From Albula goreensis (lineage: Eukaryota > Chordata > Actinopteri > Albuliformes > Albulidae), in contig CM040746.1 in assembly GCA_022829145.1 (NCBI GenBank), forward strand, positions 28,339,832 to 28,403,831: DNA of 64,000 bases, written 5' to 3'. Below are positions 51,578 through 63,658 of this stretch, piece after piece. Positions within the stretch are counted from its first letter, which is position 1; each line of letters starts with the position of its first letter. Below the pieces are notes generated by a model. It did not search any database and was not told where the DNA came from. It was given only the letters and a program-made list of their open reading frames with translations. Both the position numbers and the translations under genes were made by a program.

Positions 51578-54500
51578 GAGGCTCAGCTGCTCTGTCCGTC
51601 TCTGCATCATGCAAAACGTGGTTCTCTTCCTCTCACAGAGGCTGCTGTTGTGCCCACTTTATGTCCATGCACAGGCGACTTTCCTCTTCACCTTACCATT
51701 ATCATCATCCTTGTTATTAATATCATTGTTGTGGATTGTGTGGTTTTGTTCCCGTATCTTTACTCCCGTAGTTCCCCATCTGTTCCTCTCACTGTCACTT
51801 GCTCAAACACACACACTCTCTCTTTAGGGCCCAGCTGTAACTCATTCACAGACAGAGCTCACATTGGAAGGAAGATGTGGCCTGAAATAGCTTGAATGCT
51901 GGCATGAAGAGGGCATGACAGTGCTCCTGTCACCATAAGTCAGAGCAGTTTGAGTTAAATGGAGCCAGGACCGCACGTCCCATGGCTCTGCAAAAGGAAC
52001 ACTACCGGTTTTATCCATCCAGGCACTCATTTCACAGAGTCACTGCATTCCCTCATGCAGGCACCTCTAATATTATCACTGCACCAAATTACGTCACTCC
52101 AGGAAGTCAGGGACTGACTGGCTGCATTGTACACTAATGAGTTTGGTCTATAGTTGCACAGGACTGACACACTTGGAAAAACACTTCAAATGCTGGATGT
52201 CTTTCAGAGCATGAACTGAGAAACAAAGTTAATGTTCTGTGTTTGCATCAGCATCTTAGAATTAGCATAGAATTGCAATCAGTCTTAGGAAACACTGGGC
52301 CTTAAAGTTGAAAATCCCATACTCACACACTCTTCTCCTTTTCTCTTGCCCTTGTTTTATTTTCCACAATCGTGACACTAACCGCTCAAATTGATAAATT
52401 TTATGACACTCTGACTTCTAAGTTGAGTGGTGAAGCGCGGGTGTATTTTGGCAATTGTTTTTGTTTTCACGCACAGAATTTATATATATAGCTAATAAGT
52501 ATGGGAGACTGATGTTTACATCCGTGGGAGTGCTGTGTCTATATATGTGTTTGTGTGAGAGGTGCGTGTCTACAGCAAGCTGCTGTAGAATATTATGGAT
52601 GGGTGGGATGGGGGTAAATTAACATTTAGCTACTGAAACACCCAAAGAAATTTTGTCCTGTGTCAGAGAAACAAGGCCAGCTGCCCAAGTGGTGTGACTA
52701 GCCTGGCTGACTTTGGCACCGGAATGTACGTCGTCTGTAAACTGTAACATGATACTGTTTTCCTCTTGAGTTGCTGTTGACATTTTAGTTTTTTTTTTTT
52801 TTTTTTTTTTAAATTTTATTTTTAGACAGATGTTTGAGAGTGACACAGCCTCCACAATGCTTTGGGAGGTCTAGATATACTGTATTTGGTGACAGCAAAG
52901 TTGGGGGTGGTGGGTGGGGTCACAGAGGCGGAAGCCTTTACAGCTCAAGTGTTTTTACTCCAACGGTTCCTTCAGCAGGATCAGCCCCACAACAGGACTA
53001 TTATATAACTGACCTCAACACTTAGGAGCACCTTATAGTCCTCACACCAGTTAACACCATTAAACTCTGAACATTTCTGCCTGTGTGCTGGATGGTGGAA
53101 TGTTTTCCCCCTTTTTCATAAATAATTTTATCCTGATTAGCTGAATATTTTTGTTGCTGCATTGAATATGTGGGATGAGGGCTTTGAACACTTATGTCAT
53201 TTTTAAGTTGTATGTTACTATTTGTTTGTTTCCATTTTCCTGATGGAAATTCATTTGAATTGAATTTTAAGTAATGCCTGAGATTATCAACAAGATTCCT
53301 GTGGCCATAGTGAAAGTGGCCTGAAACGTGTTTTGTGTACCCTCCTGTCTATGTAGCAGCCCAGATTGAGCTGCCAAACTGGAGAGGAGCAGCAAACCCG
53401 AGGAAAACTAGGAGAGGCACCCTTTTACTGTTTGTATGTAGAGTGCACATGGGTCTCCTCACTCAGCAGTGAGAATGGTATGTTCTTATTACTGATTGGA
53501 TTTGAATCCAAAATGTTGGATTGTTAGAGCAGGACCTGCTCCCTTTGACCTATGACCTTACTAGCCCCCATTTTGACAACACTAAAATGGGAGTGGCTGT
53601 GAGAATTCTCACTAACGAACGATCTGTTCAGAAGACAATTGACCTTGAACATTTGATTTTACTAACAGCAGAAAGATGAAATCGAGCAGCTGTTCCAGGA
53701 TCTGACGGTTTGAGAGCACAGTAGTGATTATTACTGAGGTTGCTGGGATATTGTAAAAAAAAAAAAAAAAAAAAAACAGAAAGCTTGGTAGCATGCAGTC
53801 ATATTTTGCACAGACATTTCCACTAAAACGTTGATGGGTTTGATGAGCAGTGAGCAGGCTTGGTGTGATTATGGTAACATGTCATTGAAAGGGGATTTGT
53901 GTAAGTGGTTGTGCAGTGGAAGGGAAAGGGAGGGATTTGTTTCCCACATTAATATAGTGTAAAATATGTGCCATTCTGGACAATGATCTCCTTAACTTAC
54001 ATTGTTGATCTGTTTCAGAGTAAGATACCAAGTGGAAACATACAGACAGTAGATACAAATGGGTAGGAAGGTGGCTGTTGAACATTCATTTAATCTATAG
54101 TTAATTGTGCCTTTTAAGATTATTAACAGAAAACACCCTAAAATATAATCCTGTTTTTTGATGTCATGAAATCTTGGAGTGTTTCAGTATGTCACTCGGG
54201 AGTCATAATGCCCTTGAAATATTGAAGCCTTGCCATTAAAGTGGATGTGACACAGAAAAGATTCTCAGTGAGGGAAGAGGCTACTGTGAGAGCAGGTGGA
54301 ACGAAGTACTTCAGTAAGCTACGATCTCACAGTTTCCATAAGTTATCCCATGTGAGTTCAATCCACTCTCATTAGGTAGGTCTTTCTTCCGTGAGGGGAC
54401 CAGAGGCAGTGGCCTACGGGCCTGAACGTGATTATAAGACAGTTTGAGGTGCAGATATAAACTGGACAGATGGCACAATGTGTCATAGGAAAGGTGAGTT

Positions 54501-56645
54501 ATTGGTCTGTGAAGGTGAAATTAATCTGAGAAGCAGGTGTGTGGGGAAGGAGGGGGTAGTGATGTGGGAATTGCAAGGAGAGTGATTTCCATTTCTCAAT
54601 TTCACGGGAAGTGGGCGAGTAGAGCGGAGCTGCATCTTGTGAGAGTGTTTTCTTTCAAACAATCTTACAAGATTGCAGTGTCTGCATCAACATTGTGGAT
54701 CTAAAACAACTGATCCTAGAGAGGACTGTATATGCCTGATTTAGGAGCCTCCATTTGAGTGTGAATTTTGGATTGTACCCACAGAGTCCCTTTCAGATCC
54801 CCACAGATTGTGGTAGAGCAATTGAGGACAAATTTAAGAAGCAATAGAGTAGGTCCTAGTTAAACAACATAAATAAATGGCAAGGTGGATTTTAAACATG
54901 ATGTTGTCTGGTTCTTAACTCTAAAATACTCAGATTTTACTATTAGCCACCTGGGGTTACTATTTTTGAATTGCATTTCATCTTTGTATGAACTTGATTT
55001 ACCTGCCTGTATAGGCCTGACATTTAGCACTTTTGGATCCTGTTTCCTACAGTAAGCCAGTAAGTACATAGCAATGTATTGATTAAAGGCAGTGCACAGC
55101 AGCGTAGTGGTAGACATAATACTGCAATGACCTGTACCACTCTACTGGGCCAAAACAGTCAAGCCTGTGCACCTGTGCTATAGGGTATGAGCTTTCTGTA
55201 ACCTTTCAGTAGAGTGCAGGTTCATTGCAGGTATGATGCAAGTGTGTACAGTAAAGACACATGTATGCAGTAGGAAAGATTTTTGATTATTGCTGTGTGA
55301 TTCAACATCTATCCCTCTAGATTTGGGGAAGACAATGTAGTGAAGGCCTGCTGAATGTTCTTGCAGATATGTTAGTTTAGACTATGTCAAACATATACAG
55401 TACAACTCACTACTGTGCCACAAACTTTCATCAGACAGAACTGCATTGGGGCTGAAAATTGGCTCCTTGTAAAAACAAAAACTGCATGGATTTTAAAAGA
55501 TTTAACCCTTCATTTAGGCTGGATGAAAGGGGGTCCACTGGGAGAGAGTTCAGATTTTTTTTTTTCCCTGTGAAGAATTCAGCTTGTTACTCAGACTGAA
55601 GAGATTTAACCAAATGGGAATGACTCATTTGACTTGAGATGGTGTACATGTGCTCTAATGAGATATATGTGATACAGAGCTAAGACAACAAACAACAAGG
55701 AGCAAGAAACGGATGTGGGCACGCATTAAAAATATATATGAACTGTTCTATATGATGTAATTTCAGAGTGGGGATGAAGGAAGGAAATTACTGGTGTTGC
55801 TATACTGCAGTGAAAGAAGTGAGGTTTTTTTATTCTAAAGTAAATTTTCTGTTGATTATTTAGGACAATCTATTACAGTGTTTTTCTGAATTTCTGGGTT
55901 TTTGCTTGTTTTGGATTCTTGTCTATGCCTTTTTTTGTGTTTAATCTCACAGCAGCCAGCTTTCTACTTTTACCCCAGTTTGTGTGTGTTTTTCCATGTT
56001 TTGAATATTTTAGTGTTCTTTCTTACCTGTTGTGCTACATTGTTATCATGATCCTGTTATGGTGTCGTGCTTGCAATAATTACCCCTATACACTGCTGGC
56101 ACTACACTGCTCACCCAGCGCGTGGGAAGCTGCTACGGAAACAAGCGTTTGCTTTCCTTACTTTTTTCCCTGCGTGGGTCCTATCTGTCTGAGGGATATG
56201 TGTAACTGAGGTTTAAAGGAAAGGATCACGTGATATAAAGAATAATAAATGTGTAGAAATTATTTGCCTTCAGGTCATTGAGAGAGAAAACGTTGCTTAT
56301 GAATGACTGAACTGAGCAGGTGAAATTCTCCCTCAGTTCTGCATTGTTTTGAGCTTGTCTGCTTGCAGCCACTTTGTTGGTTTCCTGGACTATTAATGGA
56401 ACCAGTGAACCCCACCTCCTTCCTGCCTAACCTGTACTACACCTCATGTCTTGAACTAGACCTCTTGGAGTTGGAACCCACTCAAACTGGTCTCCCTCTT
56501 CCTTTTTGTTTTATTTTTAGTTGGCCTTTCATTTATTTGTTTTTCTTGATTGGGAATGACTGGGAAAGGCACAACTGTATATGTTGATGGTAACCTGAGC
56601 TTGGAAACACAAAACGTAAATAAAGGAATATGTAAAAAAAATTTT
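51578..56645 (+). other. kif1c: kif1c 3' UTR (extent uncertain)
   Basis: Follows the TGA. The first good AATAAA signals are at 54872-54877, 56244-56249 and 56619-56624. The last is followed within about 15 bases by an A-rich stretch. Human KIF1C has a multi-kilobase 3' UTR, which supports a long one here. Poly-T (about 52789-52811) and poly-A (about 53756-53777) runs occur inside. No other coding exon is seen. Confidence 0.45.
56619..56624 (+). terminator. kif1c: Candidate distal poly(A) signal for kif1c
   Basis: AATAAA in GTAAATAAAGG. It is the last canonical hexamer of a cluster before the gp1ba region. Alternative earlier sites are 54872 and 56244. Confidence 0.4.
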
Positions 56646-59343
56646 AAAAAAGCACAAAATTGTAAAGTCAGTATGTGTTTGTGTGTTTGTGTATTTCCTA
56701 ACGTTAGCTACCTAAGCACTCTACTGGTATTTCCGAATATGTATGTTTAGGAATGTGTCCTCAATGATATATTTATTCAATGGAACATTATAGCCAAATG
56801 TGATCAAAATCCACTTTTTCCTGCGCAAATCGCGTAAGCCTACTGTACTATGCTCATTTAAAGGTAAGTTTCCATAAAGATATCCATTTCTGCCAAAACA
56901 GAGTAGCGGGGTAGAAGTGGCCAAGTAGCTCTGAAATGGAGGTTAAAAGATCCTAATACGGGCCCTGGTCCCCTGTGCTCACCTACCCCAGAAAGTAAGC
57001 TTAATATACCTATTAGTGTTGGGATGCATTTCATCATGGCATAAATAATGGAATTTAAAAATGGAGGATAGCACATCTGCTGCTTTTATTACTAGCAAAG
57101 GCTAGACAGCTGCTGTTCCAGAGGACAAGGGTGTTTTAACCTGCATTAAATGTATATGATATGGAAACCAAGATGCCTGATCAGTTTAAGCTTTGAGATG
57201 TTTAATTTGTTGGAGTTATCTGCGCGGTGGATTGGTCCTATAGGCTCTGAGCATTCTTGGATAGGAATTATATATAACTAACTAGACCAAGGTCATTGGG
57301 TATTAGAGTGTAATATCTAATTTTAATGTTTTATGGATTTAATTTCTCATGGATTATCCTGTAAAACCCAGTTACATATATGATAATGCGGAAGTCAGAT
57401 TTTATTCTGCAGCTATTAGCATTCCTTATACTGCTGTGAGGCAGTAGTGTGATGCAGTACTTTATACACTGAGTGGGAGAGCTGTGGAATTAGACAATAA
57501 AGAACAGATTTTATTAGGTTTCACACACTAAGCAATAAAAGGAGCCAACAGTTTAAGTATTTTAAACCTCATTTAGTGAAGGTCCTTTTCACCTCATCTG
57601 AAGTACCAAAGGACACATAGCCAATCATCACTTTATTCTTTACATTTCAAATGCAGTGCATGTGCCACTTGTGCATGTATTCTTTTGTGCAGCATGTTCA
57701 TTTATTGGATTCTGTCAACTGGTTATGCAGGCACATGAAGAATGTCCGATGTATTACACACTACATTTAAATGCACTACCATAGTTCCGCCTTTTTAGCA
57801 CATAAATACTCTTACTGCCTTCAAGCATCAGTTTTGCTAAAGATTTTTGGAGAATACCTGTTTGATTAGTCCAGATAAGTTCATGTACACAGCCAGCCTA
57901 ACTTTAATTTAACTTTGAGAATTTACTTAAATTTTGGCTAAATTTGTTTTGTCAAACTAAAATAACAAAAGGATGCAGGTGAACTCACTTGGTGCACTTC
58001 ATGAACTGTACCCATTTCTACACTAGTCCCTGTCCCGGAGTTACAGGAACAGCGGTGACGACCTTAATGTCAAGTGCATTTATCATTTATTTATGCCTTT
58101 CCAGGCTGTGTGTGCCTGCATGCATGTATGCCAGTATGTCATTGCATTATCTGTGATGGTTGAGGGTACAACCCTTACTCAGTATGTTGGGCACTGATAG
58201 GTCATTTCACTTACTAGCTGTAGGGCTTCTTGTAAATGACTCCTGGGTTTGAGCCATTCAGAGCTGCTTCTCAGAAAGGCCCTGTCTGTGATACTGTGTG
58301 CTGATGTGAGTGACAGGGTGAAGGAAGGAAGGAACTGAGATAAATCCATTTTAGAACATGGTTATGAGTCATGAGGAAACCTGTTTATGAGAAGATTTTG
58401 TGTGTACACTCCCTATTAAGCTCCCCCTTATATAAATGCACACACCCTGGCCAATCCTCAAACCCCAATAACCACACAGACAATCCTTGTGAGACATTAT
58501 GGCATCATATATTACGCAGAACAAAAGTAAGTCTAAATTTATGAACTAATACCGCTATGGACACATGACTGGAAATAACTGAAGAGAAATAAAGTAAGGA
58601 TTTTTGGTCTTTTTTTATGGGATTTACAGTATTTGCTTAGCAAAAAGTTATTGAGGGTCACAGCATTGTTTACTGCATATTTTACTCAGGCTGATGCCCA
58701 TTTATGTGTTTATCATTTTCTGGAGTTGTTTGGATAGTGTTTGCCACTGTGAGACAGTCACGATATGAATGGTGGTTGCTTTGTTAAGTATTTTATACAA
58801 ATAAATTTTAATGACAGCAAGTATTACCCTATTGATTCCTTACCGCCACAGATCCATTTTTATCCTAATCAGATGGCACAGTTTTCCATGGTTCTATTTT
58901 GATTATCCATATCAGCATGACATGACCTGATATAACCTGTCATGAGAATGAGAGAGAATGAGAATGGTTATGACAAAATGCATTAAAGATGATGGATTTG
59001 TGAGAAGATAACCACTGCTCTGTATGTCCATGCGAACAGGAAAGGGATAAAGTATATTCTGTGGCAGTTAGGAAATATTGAAGCTGCATCTACTTCCATA
59101 AATAAAAACAAATCACATGTTCCCTCTGGTGTTAATCAAAATACTCATTTGTTGAAAAAAATAAAACTATTGTTCGTACATGGAACATAAGTCTTGCACG
59201 CTCTTGTCTTAAACACCAATTTGTTTTCTTAATTACAATGCTGAGCAATAGGCTTTAACAAGTAATAGCAACATGTCTGTTCATTTTAGTCTCAGAGGAA
59301 ACTGTAAATTATTAGAGAGTCTTCTACATTTCTCTTCTGATAG
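56646..59343. other. Intergenic stretch between kif1c and gp1ba
   Basis: AT-rich, no coding exon recognised. The right end must include the gp1ba promoter, its non-coding 5' exon and its short intron, because a strong acceptor (pyrimidine run then GATAG) lies at 59343. I could not place the 5' exon. Confidence 0.5.
59325..59343 (+). other. gp1ba: Splice acceptor of the gp1ba 5' UTR intron
   Basis: Pyrimidine-rich CTTCTACATTTCTCTTCTGATAG before GTTTCAAC, leaving 20 nt of leader ahead of the ATG. Written in part only; the AG is at 59342-59343. Confidence 0.65.
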
Positions 59344-59363
59344 GTTTCAACACCAGCAACAGA

Positions 59364-61646
59364 ATGAGGATCCACTTTTTCCTCCTGCTTGTGTGTAACA
59401 TGTGCCAGACTTTGGCTAGCTCTTGCCAAAGTGACCGGGATAAGGACCATCGACCACGTGTGAGCTGCACAGGGATGGGGTTGAGCAGTGTCCCGTCTGA
59501 CATCGATTCAGCCACAGAAGTCATAGTTCTTAAAGACAATGAGTTTGCAACCATGTCCTGGAACTCTTACACAGGCTTCTCCAAATTGCATGAAATAGAC
59601 CTCTCCCAGAACAAAGTTGCATTACTTGAAGAGATGCCAGACATCATACTGCCCTCTCTGAAGGTCCTCCATCTCACTGGGAACAAGCTCGAGAAGCTCC
59701 CAGCATCTGCCTTTGTTGCTGCTTCAAATCTGATGGAGATCTACCTACGTGCAAACCAGCTGCACACACTGAGCGAGGAGTCCTTCAAGGGCCTGGATAA
59801 CCTGGAAGTTCTAGATCTTTCCCAGAACCTCATCCAGGTACTGCCTCACTCACTGCTGACTGTGATGACCACCACCAAGCTCAAGACCTTTGATGTGGAG
59901 GACAATCGTCTAAAATTCATGCCAGACCAGTTCTTTTCCAGAATTCCAGAAATCCCCTATGTCTACCTGTCTAAGAATCCATGGGTATGTAGCTGCAAGG
60001 TTGAGTATCTGTCAGCATGGTTGGAGGACCAGGGTCACAATGTGTATGTGCACACAGGTCCATCAAATATTGTCAATGACCCAGAGCGTGTAGTGTGTGC
60101 CAGCCCTAGTCGACTTAAGGGTCAAACTATCATTGACTTGCAAAGAGATGACTATTGCTCTCCATCTGGTGATATAGATGCTGTTGAAATCACCACAGTC
60201 CCTCCACAGCCTGTTCAAACCACGATGTTAATCCCCTTCACATCAGCCCCTCCTTCACACACGGATCCTATGATCCTCTCCACTGTAGAAATCCTCCCAT
60301 CTACTCAAACAGCTAAGCCAACACACATCCAGTTCCCTGGCTCTATGACCAAACATACCCAAACTACTGATTCCCCCCAGGCCCTCACCACCTGGACCTG
60401 GACTTCATGGTATTTAGAGTCTATAACAGAGTTTGTCACGTCTAAGATTTCATATGAGAAGGTGATAGAAGCCATACCTACAATTACCTCTATCTTGCCG
60501 AGTACTTTTCAATACACAACCAAACAGCTACCTACAACTACATCCACAACCATAAGCATACCCATAACCATCGCCTCATCCAGACCTACAGCCACCACAT
60601 CCATACCCACAACCACATCCAGACCTACAGCCAATCCCACAACCACACTTCATCGAACCACCGCAGAGTCTTCTCTGACCACAGAGCGTAATCTCACTGT
60701 TGGCAGTGTGGGTCTGGCCATGAAGAGAGAGGAGAAACTTGTGGTGCTATACTGCTGGTGGCTGTTCATTGGCTACCTTTGTTTGTGTATCTTACTGGGC
60801 CTCTGGCTGTGCATACTCTGTATCTGGATCCTCCGAACCTACCTTAGGGACTACTTACCACTTGTCCGTCAGACACAGGGGCAGAAAGGGGAAACATTGA
60901 GGCTACTTGGATATAAGGCTAGGCAGCAAGACCATACAGAGGGGGCAAAGGAAAAAGTTGGATGGGCAGGAAAGGAGAATGCCAAGGTAGGACCCATCTC
61001 ATTACCTTTTGAGGGTACTGCGGGGGTGCAAGCCATGTTTCGCTCTGTGCTGTTTGTCTACAAGGAAAGGGAGGAGGGAGGAAATTTGGTTTTGGAAGGT
61101 GAGGAAGCAGGGAAGGGTGAACGTGAGACAGTGAAATATGAGAATGTCAGGAAAGCAGATGTACCTGCTACAAGTAAAGAATCAGTAAAAGAGGGGATAG
61201 GAAGAGCACCGACTGGAGGGACAGAAAAGCAGAGTGTCTACAGGAAGACGCTGTACAAGGTGGTCAGCCGAGAAGAAGATATAACAGCATGGAAAGATGG
61301 GAATAAGACAGAGAAGCCTAATGAGGCACATGCAGAGGAAGGAATAGAGAAAATGATGCATGGTTGGTCAGAGAAAAAAAGGAGAACCAGTGAGTCAAAA
61401 AAGAGATACAGCTTGATCTTAAGAGAAGAGCGCTTGGAAGGGGAGGAATTGGACAAGAGAACAGAGTCCTCTGTTGGAAATGAGTGGGTTGTAGGAGAGT
61501 GGATGTTGGGAAACAGAGGGAGTGAGGGAGAAAGAGAGGAGGATTGGTGGTCCTTGATGCCTTTAATTTCAAGAGGCATTGATGGTGGACCAAAAGATGA
61601 GGACAACAGCACTGCAAATGGTAGCACTTCAGAAACCTATCTCTAA
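59364..61646 (+). CDS. gp1ba: Platelet glycoprotein Ib alpha chain (GPIb-alpha)
   Basis: Adhesion receptor subunit on platelets/thrombocytes that binds von Willebrand factor as part of GPIb-IX-V. It is a single coding exon of 760 residues. Signal peptide about 1-20; LRR N-cap with Cys21 and Cys35; about seven leucine-rich repeats (55-205); C-terminal cap from NPWVCSC (Cys209/Cys211) to about 264. Its WLEDQGHNVYVHTG closely resembles the human WLQDNAENVYVW segment. A Thr/Ser/Pro mucin-like stalk (about 270-447), one transmembrane helix (459-490) and a long, basic and Glu-rich cytoplasmic tail (491-760) follow. An acceptor 20 bp before the ATG mirrors the human gene, where the only intron is in the 5' UTR. 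Position near kif1c and psmb6 supports orthology. Unlike human it lacks the acidic sulfotyrosine cluster and the C-terminal SGHSL 14-3-3 motif. Confidence 0.87.
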   Translation: MRIHFFLLLVCNMCQTLASSCQSDRDKDHRPRVSCTGMGLSSVPSDIDSATEVIVLKDNEFATMSWNSYTGFSKLHEIDLSQNKVALLEEMPDIILPSLKVLHLTGNKLEKLPASAFVAASNLMEIYLRANQLHTLSEESFKGLDNLEVLDLSQNLIQVLPHSLLTVMTTTKLKTFDVEDNRLKFMPDQFFSRIPEIPYVYLSKNPWVCSCKVEYLSAWLEDQGHNVYVHTGPSNIVNDPERVVCASPSRLKGQTIIDLQRDDYCSPSGDIDAVEITTVPPQPVQTTMLIPFTSAPPSHTDPMILSTVEILPSTQTAKPTHIQFPGSMTKHTQTTDSPQALTTWTWTSWYLESITEFVTSKISYEKVIEAIPTITSILPSTFQYTTKQLPTTTSTTISIPITIASSRPTATTSIPTTTSRPTANPTTTLHRTTAESSLTTERNLTVGSVGLAMKREEKLVVLYCWWLFIGYLCLCILLGLWLCILCIWILRTYLRDYLPLVRQTQGQKGETLRLLGYKARQQDHTEGAKEKVGWAGKENAKVGPISLPFEGTAGVQAMFRSVLFVYKEREEGGNLVLEGEEAGKGERETVKYENVRKADVPATSKESVKEGIGRAPTGGTEKQSVYRKTLYKVVSREEDITAWKDGNKTEKPNEAHAEEGIEKMMHGWSEKKRRTSESKKRYSLILREERLEGEELDKRTESSVGNEWVVGEWMLGNRGSEGEREEDWWSLMPLISRGIDGGPKDEDNSTANGSTSETYL

Positions 61647-61729
61647 ACATCCGTGCTGCCTTTGTGTACCTGATCCTTTGTGTTCCTGATCCTTCATCAG
61701 CGCTTATGTTTCAGTACGGTTTGCATTTA

Positions 61730-61735
61730 AATAAA
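61730..61735 (+). terminator. gp1ba: gp1ba poly(A) signal
   Basis: AATAAA 84 bases after the stop codon, in TTTAAATAAAAAATGG. The short 3' UTR fits the compact gene. Confidence 0.75.
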
Positions 61736-63096
61736 AAATGGAAATTGCATAATTATTCATTTTACATACATCTGCTTGATTGGGCTTCATGATAAATAAT
61801 GCTTTCATTTACAATCAAATAGTCAATAAGTATTTACCAATTCCTTTCATTAATCATGAGGTGCAGTAGAATCCTGCATGTTCTTTTCTTTCCTAGCCTG
61901 CTTTGGCCACAGTCATTTCTAATCAGTGCCATAATAAATTTTGCTTGTGCTGCATTTGCTTGATTTTGTTTTTCTAAATGCTAAAATGCAAAAAATAGCA
62001 ATTTTTATAGCCTGTATTCATGTATCCATGTTCAATAGAATTACATCTAGCTACATTTTGCTATAATATCCATGCCTATGTGAAAAATGTGCAAGCATAC
62101 ACCGTATAAGTCACACTGTCCAACCCTGGGCTCTTCTTATACTGTATTCTATGGTTTCAAAGTAATATTGCATTCTGTCTGATTTGTATTTGCATTGTTC
62201 CTTCAACAAATGTTGAATAACTAGATATGCTGAGCAATAGTGATGGTAATAAGATTATGCCTTGATTGTAATATTTTGATCAGCTATTTCATTTTGTAAA
62301 ATGACTAGATTCAAAAGTCATCACTATGAAGATACATCTTTTGTTTACATTTTTAACTACTGTGGTTTTCAAAAAGCATTTTTTTTCTGATTTTAAATAT
62401 TTATTAAATATTATTATCCCTACATGTGAAGATGAATGTGATTCAAAAATGAAAGTGTACATTTAATTGATTAATCATTGCACATGTGTGCAATATCATC
62501 ATTCAGATATTATATGTGAAGCTTTCAAATATTTGTCATATGACAAATGATTCAGTTAATTCTCTGTAATATTCTGATAAAATTATTTTTACAAGAAATG
62601 CATACATCAACATAAGGGCATGGTATCAAGGTATAGTACTGGCTTGATTTTTTTAATATTTATTTCAAAATGCAGTTTATGAATACTACAGATATTGCTT
62701 TGCAATGTGAATAACAGGAGGTTGAAGACACATTTTCCCATATGCTGTTTCACAAATGTCTGTTTTGAAAAGGGAGTGTTTAAACATTCTACTTTTTTCA
62801 ATGTACTATATTTTTTCTGCAGTGTAAAATGAACTTTAAATCAATGAGTATACATTTGTGTGTATGTTATATTGCATCGATTGCAAATAAAAAACATTCA
62901 ACATAGTAAAGCTATTGTGTACTCCTGATCTCATGGATGCAATGACAGCACAAGGAGCCAAATCAGCATTGTTTGAAAGGAAACAAAAACAGTAGATATT
63001 AAGCACATTTTTGCAACAACTTGTTGACCAAGTGACCAATAGGTTATAACAGCAATCAGCATACTCACGAGACTCAATAACTTTTGCTTAAATGGC
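61736..63096. other. Intergenic stretch between convergent gp1ba and psmb6
   Basis: Very AT-rich; no coding sequence, RNA gene or mobile element recognised on either strand. Confidence 0.55.
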
Positions 63097-63102
63097 TTTA
63101 AT
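63097..63102 (-). terminator. psmb6: Candidate psmb6 poly(A) signal (ATTAAA)
   Basis: ATTAAA on the minus strand, about 112 bases after the stop codon. It is the most common variant hexamer and well placed for a short 3' UTR. Confidence 0.5.
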
Positions 63103-63213
63103 GAAATTGTGTTTTTACAACAAACAGCATTACAAAAACAATTAAATGGTGAAACAAAAAGGGGAATCCGCAGATTGGTTGGGTAGACCTGTGGGACCTC
63201 TTTCCTTTCCCGA

Positions 63214-63658
63214 CTAAGCACTGGAGAATTTTGGCAGTTGGTTTCCCAGAATGACCTGTCTCTCCACGCCATCCTCAGAGATAGAGGCCAAGCGCACCAC
63301 TCCACCACTGGAGCCATCCCTCTCCATGGCTAGAGACAGAGCTGCACAGAGAGGCCACAGACAACATATTCTCAACACTGAAAACATACAACACTGTACT
63401 GGAAATGTGCATTTCTCCTCTTTAATGAGTTAACTTTCCCCCCATTCGATCAAAAAAAGGACATTCACTTTCATTCCCCAACCACTCCTGATGTGGCAGT
63501 CTCTGCCCCTCACCTCCTGCAGTAAAGCGCAGGCACTCCTCCTTGCTCATGCCAGATTTGTAGTTGGAATCCACATAGCCGTAGATGTAGGTGCTGCCAG
63601 AGCCACCCACAGACACCGGCTGCCTCACCAGCATCCCCCCTACAGGCACGGTGTACAC
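63214..63658 (-). CDS. psmb6: Proteasome subunit beta type-6 (beta-1), last two exons, partial
   Basis: Beta-1 subunit of the 20S core, responsible for caspase-like cleavage. Exons on the minus strand are 63658-63514 and 63341-63214, split by a 172-bp GT-AG intron. The first reads [20 protein letters not shown]...[25 protein letters not shown]; the second reads [20 protein letters not shown]...[18 protein letters not shown] then TAG. GGSGS, YIYGYVD and [10 protein letters not shown] are hallmarks of this subunit. The [18 protein letters not shown] pattern fits PSMB6 better than the immunoproteasome paralogue PSMB9, and the neighbourhood matches human 17p13.2. The catalytic N-terminal Thr exon and start lie beyond the right edge. 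Tail-to-tail with gp1ba. Confidence 0.82.

Noticed and set aside
61238..61627. Minus-strand frame opposite the gp1ba tail
   Set aside because: Antisense of a purine-rich coding sequence, which naturally lacks stops on that strand.
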